NCBI GenBank assembly: GCA_019415925.1
Contig: DXYG01000077.1
Location: 1-12,959, forward strand
Length of the DNA: 12,959 bases
DNA from: Clostridiales bacterium
Lineage (GTDB): Bacteria > Bacillota > Clostridia > Oscillospirales > Acutalibacteraceae
Reading direction: 5' to 3'
Below, in pieces: positions 12,547-12,959 of the stretch. Both the position numbers and the translations under genes were made by a program. How positions within the stretch are numbered: position 1 is the stretch's first letter; each line of letters opens with the position of its first letter. The notes under the pieces were generated by a model. It made no database searches and was not told the origin of the DNA. It saw only the letters and a list, made by a program, of their open reading frames with translations.

Positions 12547-12802
12547 AGCACATCAGATACATTCCTTCTGCTGTTCGGTACGGACAAGCCATATGAGCGA
12601 ACATATTTTATATATCTTAAGGACTCAGACATTGAAAGGTAAATTCAATGACGGCGATGACAGGCAGAGGGGATAATGATACTTCCGTCCAGTCACAGCT
12701 CGAGCGAGATAAAACCGTCGCAAGCAATGAGGGCGGCTGTGGGAGATCCTCACGGTGGTGAAATTCCAATGAGGTCAATATGCGTTGACCGTCTGATGTG
12801 TT
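12547..12802 (+). ncRNA. Structured leader or noncoding RNA domain closed by a long-range stem
   Basis: CACATCAGA (12549-12557) is perfectly complementary to TCTGATGTG (12792-12800), 234 nt apart; A-T and wobble pairs extend it to 12 pairs. Inside are GTTCG/CGAAC (12573-12577, 12598-12602), ATTGAA/TTCAAT (12631-12636, 12644-12649), GACGG/CCGTC (12650-12654, 12685-12689), CTGTGGG/CTCACGG (12737-12743, 12749-12755) and GGTCAA/TTGACC (12773-12778, 12785-12790). CCGTC recurs at 12715-12719 and 12789-12793, giving alternative partners. G+C over 12661-12780 is 63 of 120 bases, well above the AT-rich surroundings. No ORF of 50 codons is present. It is either the leader of the gene at 12956 or an independent RNA. 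Confidence 0.5.
12648..12761 (+). CDS. Possible 37-codon ORF inside the structured region (doubtful)
   Basis: ATG at 12648 is preceded at 8 nt by GAAAGG (12634-12639), and the frame runs 37 codons to TGA at 12759-12761. The peptide begins MTAMTGRGDNDTSVQSQLER and is polar, with one Cys and a C-terminal SSRW; it has no membrane segment. The ribosome binding site lies partly in the loop of the ATTGAA/TTCAAT hairpin. It could be a leader peptide or a chance frame in a structured RNA. I favour chance, because every other sign in this region is of RNA structure. Confidence 0.2.
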   Translation: MTAMTGRGDNDTSVQSQLERDKTVASNEGGCGRSSRW

Positions 12803-12804
12803 CC

Positions 12805-12865
12805 TTGTCGCAGGGCATCGAGGATAAATAGCGACAATAGGATAGCGTGAAAATTAGAGCTATCC
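12805..12865 (+). other. Two hairpins between the structured domain and the last terminator
   Basis: TTGTCGC (12805-12811) pairs with GCGACAA (12831-12837), and GGATAGC (12840-12846) with GCTATCC (12859-12865). Both are perfect 7-bp stems with large loops. The first competes with a smaller CCT/AGG and GATG/CATC fold (12795-12819). Confidence 0.4.
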
Positions 12866-12879
12866 AAAACGATTGATAT

Positions 12880-12922
12880 TATCCCGGCAGCAGAAGATTT
12901 TTAATTTTCTGCTGTCGGGGTA
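12880..12922 (+). terminator. Long terminator-like hairpin before the last gene
   Basis: CCCGGCAGCAGAA (12883-12895) pairs with TTCTGCTGTCGGG (12907-12919) with one wobble, and flanking bases extend the stem. Only a short T-rich stretch (TATTTAG) follows, 33 nt before the start codon at 12956. It would be a logical target for boxA-dependent readthrough. Confidence 0.55.
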
Positions 12923-12955
12923 TTTAGAAGAAAATTACTGAAAGAAGGTGTTAAA

Positions 12956-12959
12956 ATGT
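12956..12959 (+). CDS. Start of a gene cut off by the window edge
   Basis: An ATG at 12956-12958 follows GAAGGTG (12944-12950) at 5 nt, the same SD style as two of the LRR genes. Only the start codon and one base are in view, so the product is unknown. In related elements the sigma-like gene is often followed by element functions such as a recombinase, but this is not visible here. Confidence 0.5.

Noticed and set aside
12436..12955. Start of a group II intron with a downstream reverse transcriptase
   Set aside because: Length and structure would allow it, but no convincing GUGYG 5' end is visible and the following gene is outside the window. A leader with boxA explains the visible parts better.

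Overview
The window is AT-rich (roughly one third G+C by eye). Every recognisable gene is on the + strand and most have strong AGGAGG- or AAGGTG-type ribosome binding sites. Gram-positive signal peptides and lipoboxes, peptidoglycan-binding modules, BspA-type leucine-rich repeats, Ig-like (BIG2) repeats and starch-binding (CBM26-like) repeats point to a gut Firmicute of class Clostridia, plausibly in the Ruminococcaceae/Oscillospiraceae. The species cannot be fixed from the sequence.

Layout. 2-1216: 3' part of an adenylate-forming (ANL superfamily) enzyme whose N-terminus lies outside the window. 1310-3104: a two-gene unit of secreted proteins, a golvesin-like beta-sandwich protein and a LolA/RseB-like protein, 16 nt apart. 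3255-8975: a 1906-residue exported protein combining peptidoglycan-binding repeats, a DUF1906 glycoside-hydrolase-like domain, an SH3-like domain, an LCAT/PDAT-type lipase domain with a visible Ser-Asp-His triad, three BIG2 domains and three CBM26-like domains. 9070-11761: three tandem paralogous lipoproteins with BspA-type LRRs and nearly shared C-terminal tails. 11804-11959: a terminator followed by two further hairpins, the last burying the ribosome binding site of the next gene. 11959-12435: a small sigma-70 region-4-like protein of a type common on clostridial conjugative elements. 12436-12955: about 520 nt without a convincing gene but with dense RNA structure, ending at the start codon of a gene cut off by the window edge.

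How it fits together. The first 11.8 kb looks like a block of cell-surface or secreted proteins aimed at polysaccharide, lipid and cell-wall surfaces. The last 1.2 kb looks like part of a mobile element. The most notable parts are the 1906-residue protein, which joins a lipase to starch-binding and wall-binding modules, and the 12466-12955 leader. That leader has a terminator, a competing hairpin, an rRNA-type boxA-like antitermination site and a domain closed by a 9-bp perfect long-range stem, followed by another terminator-like hairpin just before a start codon. Together these suggest an antitermination-controlled leader or a noncoding RNA. Functions are inferred from motifs read by eye; no search was run.
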